This document shows positions 60,761 to 64,000 of a DNA stretch of 64,000 nucleotides, piece by piece. The notes beneath the pieces are model-generated. The model searched no databases. It saw only the letters and a list, made by a program, of their open reading frames with translations, and was not told where the DNA came from. The DNA is from Membranipora membranacea. Lineage: Eukaryota; Bryozoa; Gymnolaemata; Cheilostomatida; Membraniporidae. The stretch lies in the NCBI GenBank assembly GCA_914767715.1, contig OU612074.1, positions 12,200,062 through 12,264,061 of the forward strand. The letters run 5' to 3'. Position 1 is the stretch's first letter; each line of letters starts with the position of its first letter. The position numbers and the translations under genes are program-made.

Positions 60761-63700
60761 GTCCAGTTTTTCTCACTAGCCTTCACTACTGCTCATTCAC
60801 GAGAACAAAATAAGTGGATAAGTTAAAAGTTGCATTGCCGGCATGGAAAGGGGCACGCATTTGCTGCATCCTGTTTTAGAAGACTAATTTCAAGTGATTA
60901 TAAACTTATAGACAAACCTTTCTTCATAGTTTAGGATTTTTGCGAGTATGTTGGCTTTCATTGACCATAACCGCAGGCCAGTGTTGGTAGATTATGCTGG
61001 ATGTGCAAAAAGTACTAGAGCAAATCACGGCAAAGCTGACGTAGCAATATCTCATAGATTAACACTGCTCTTACTTTTCTCGGTTTTATCTCAAAAACCA
61101 CTGATAACTATCTACTGTTTTATGAATGTAGAACGCAACAGCAACTAAAGGTGAGCGGAGTCCTCTTTCCATGTGGTCAGTGATTTTCAAATCTTTATTG
61201 CCATCAGAACTTCGGTAGGAAATCTGTTAATAGAGGTTTTTGATTTGAGTAGTACTATGCCAAAACTCTCTAATTGAGCTTATAGAGAAAATGAATATGA
61301 TTCAACTGCAATTTTAAGAAGGTGGTCAGTCTTTTTCCACTGTGTTCTGTGTAGGGTCTAGGGTTGGTTGGCAGATAATGGCCTTGTCCAGAGCTTTCCT
61401 GCATGCATTCCATGATTGAAAAGACAGGCAAACATGAATGGTTTCAGGAGTTGTATACACATAAAACGGGAGGGGATAATTATCAAAGGAACAAACAATT
61501 AATTATGAAACATTTGATACAGCAGTTATTTAAACATTCCTTTATACGTCTGAGTAGTCAGAACATTACCTTAATCCGATGTTTGTTTACTAGAGCTGAG
61601 GGATCAGCTTCTAATTCTTCTCAAATATGTGTTTGTGAAACCAGACAAGCACCACACTTACCATGTCAATGTGATGTAAAGTTAAACTACCCTGGATCTC
61701 GTTGACATCTGACAGTGATGGTATATGAAAGCCCTACATTCATCTCGCATTCCTTGGAGTTATCCCCATAGTGAGCAATTACAGCTGTCGGTATGTAACT
61801 AGTTTTATTTCAAGATGGTATTTTAGCCGCAAATATCTCAACGTTGTGCGATAATTGCAGGGTTTTGTTGTGTTTTGTTGAACAAATGCTGTTATATCTT
61901 TATCTTTGTACAGTATATGATGGACCAGCACTGCACTAGGCTGCAAAATATCAGATCAAACTCATAACCTAATCTCGAGTGCTTGTCAGTTAGAAATTTT
62001 GTCAAGAGTGGTCTGTGATTTAAGTTCAGCGTTTGCTGTGAAGCCTAGCTAGTACAGAAAAGTTGGATGTGACCATTGTGACAACATTAGCCCGAACTGT
62101 ATTAGTCAAGGCTTTCAGAGATCTGATTCTCCATGCTAGTTTATCCTCCTTTCCTCTGTTTTTCTACCGCTACCGGTTTTTATTGCAAGTGCTGTGATTG
62201 TTAATTTTCAGTTTAGTTATAAAGTCACATATCGATTTTTGACTTACCTCAGCAAAGCTGGGATTGTTAACATTTTTCCTTGCGCTACTGCAAAACTGAT
62301 TTATCCATTGAAGCTCAAACCTTCAGTAAAAACTGTAACATGACTTGTTTTGGTCCAGCCGGTGCATTGTGGGACTGTTTACTACAAGTATGACTCAGAG
62401 GGCCATTTTATGATTGAATATAACCCTTTGTCCTCATTGTATCATTTGGTCAAAAAATTGTGGAGCACCGCCAAGTTGTCTCCCCATAGAAGTCTATTTT
62501 CTGTGCTGGATGTAAAACCGATAATATTATCGGAGTAAAATAAGAATATTATGTAGCGATTGTTAGAATATATACCCAACTTTCATCTAAATTAGCTGAT
62601 CATGGACTGAGGAATGTCATTATCAAAACACTCATTTGTTTACTGTAAGAGGATATATAACTGAATTGTCGCCTAAGGCCCTGCTAGAGGCTTTGAAATA
62701 AATAACTATAGGCCATAATACCTTGCTGCCCAATACATGCTTTGCATATTACAACATCACAATATATATACAAGCCCCATGGGCCAATCCAATGCCTTAT
62801 ATTCATATGTATAGAGGCTGAAGTTTGATATATGATGTGTCTTGAGTTGTATATAAATTACAGCTACGCTACAATCACAAGTTTGAAGAGCTCTTAAACA
62901 GATATTGAATAAACACATTTCTTACAATCACACTGTACAACACTGTCTGCGAGGAGGCGGTTATTGCTTCAAGATATTACAATCATATACAACAACGTTT
63001 GTCTGCTTGTGATATACACAAATAGATGGTCGATTCTACACAACTATAATAACTGCGAAGTGGTGAAGAACTGTTCATCTGATTTATAAGCTAAGAGCAC
63101 TTTATTTAATCACTCATAGATGTGTGAGGATCTTACAAACTACACGTTGGGGTACTTGACAATCTGAGCGTACATGCTAACTTATCACCAGGTTTCTCAA
63201 GTATCAACAAACGACAAATCACTTTCATCAGTTTTGCTCTTGTGAATGGATCATTAAACCAGTTGTCTTCTGCCTTGCTCATCGTCTACAAAGCTTTATA
63301 ATTGCAAAGGCATCAACATCATCAAAGCGGCATCAATAGCTACACAGCACAGACTGATTGAATTTTATATCGGGGATCTATCTTTTCTTGCCAACAATAC
63401 AAGATAACAGACTGGCTTACAGCAGGACCAGCTGGAGACTGAATATTTATTAAGAGAAGTCGCAAGGCGCTAAATTGTTTTTACTTTGGATATCTATCAG
63501 GATTTATTTTCATAACTTGGACACACAGAAAGGATTCTTTTTCTGCAAGAGACCCAGTTTAAATCGGTAAGTCAAGTTTTCATTCTATCACCTGTTTAGA
63601 GCACTTCTTTGTTTTGTTGCGATGAGGGTTTTGAAGCGAAATCAAAAACATCTTTCTTTATTCAGGGTGAGCAAAGTATGATTTTCTCATCACTTCAGCA

Positions 63701-64000
63701 GACTTAGCTAGAGGAAGTGCGGGAAGTACTTGAGGTTCCCTGATTCATTCTCTGATCTGGCCAACGGGCCAACGGCCAAATCATGTTATTAAAACATGAA
63801 ATTACACAAATCACATGAAAATCAGTAAAACTTGATCGAAATTACATACTATTAAGAGGCAATATCACACTTAGCGTGTGACTAAGGACGCTAGAATTCC
63901 CACATTCTCAACTTATAGCGGGTTCAAACAAATTGAGACAGCTATAGACTATTGGTAATACACAAGTGTATATTTCATAGGCTAATAATTGATATAACTT
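60761..64000. other. Downstream of RSK, no recognised coding sequence
   Basis: No family signature was seen. AATAAA at 62908-62913. A sequence ending AAATCG/gtaagtc near 63570 could be a non-coding first exon of the next gene; this is weak. Confidence 0.3.

Overview
The window is animal genomic DNA. It is AT-rich, intron-dense and full of short palindromic and tRNA-derived repeats, and it uses GT-AG splicing. No bacterial, viral or CRISPR features were seen. The mix suggests a marine invertebrate. The recurring (A/G)(C/T)TT(A/G)TCTCCC-type word reminds me of molluscan repeats, but the species cannot be fixed from the sequence.

Three protein-coding genes can be reconstructed by joining exons whose splice sites and reading phases agree. 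(1) Minus strand, 18697 down to 5535: an 11-exon gene of 3021 coding nt (1006 aa). It encodes a type I membrane protein with a signal peptide, two divergent 8-cysteine SUEL-type (galactose/rhamnose-binding lectin) domains, Gly/Pro/Ser/Thr linkers, a ~470-residue mucin stalk in one exon, one transmembrane helix and a short tail. A decayed copy of its last exon lies about 4.7 kb further on, at 847-984. (2) Minus strand, 25875 down to 25420: a complete two-exon COX17 (63 aa), the mitochondrial copper chaperone for cytochrome c oxidase. (3) Plus strand, 37607 to 59466: an 18-exon p90 ribosomal S6 kinase (RSK/RPS6KA) with both kinase domains. It has a 283-residue N-terminal extension in its first exon. 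A separate upstream exon at 30718-30783 would instead give a normal-length RSK of about 732 aa.

Other layout: 1-5534 is intergenic, with the relic exon and tRNA-derived SINEs. 18750-25419 and 25876-30717 are intergenic and repeat-bearing; a hAT-like MITE is at 28120-28451. 30784-37606 is the RSK alternative-promoter region. 59467-60.7 kb is the probable RSK 3' UTR. 60.8-64 kb holds no recognised gene, apart from a possible 5' UTR exon of a downstream gene near 63570.

The main non-genic structure is a set of non-autonomous elements: a ~100-bp foldback family with at least eight copies, a TTAA-flanked MITE with three copies, small perfect hairpins, a 10 x 23-bp minisatellite, a perfect 39-bp inverted repeat inside the RSK gene, and a strongly over-represented CCCACAATGCA word resembling the vertebrate ZNF143/Staf site. 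The three genes show no obvious functional relationship; they look like ordinary chromosomal neighbours.
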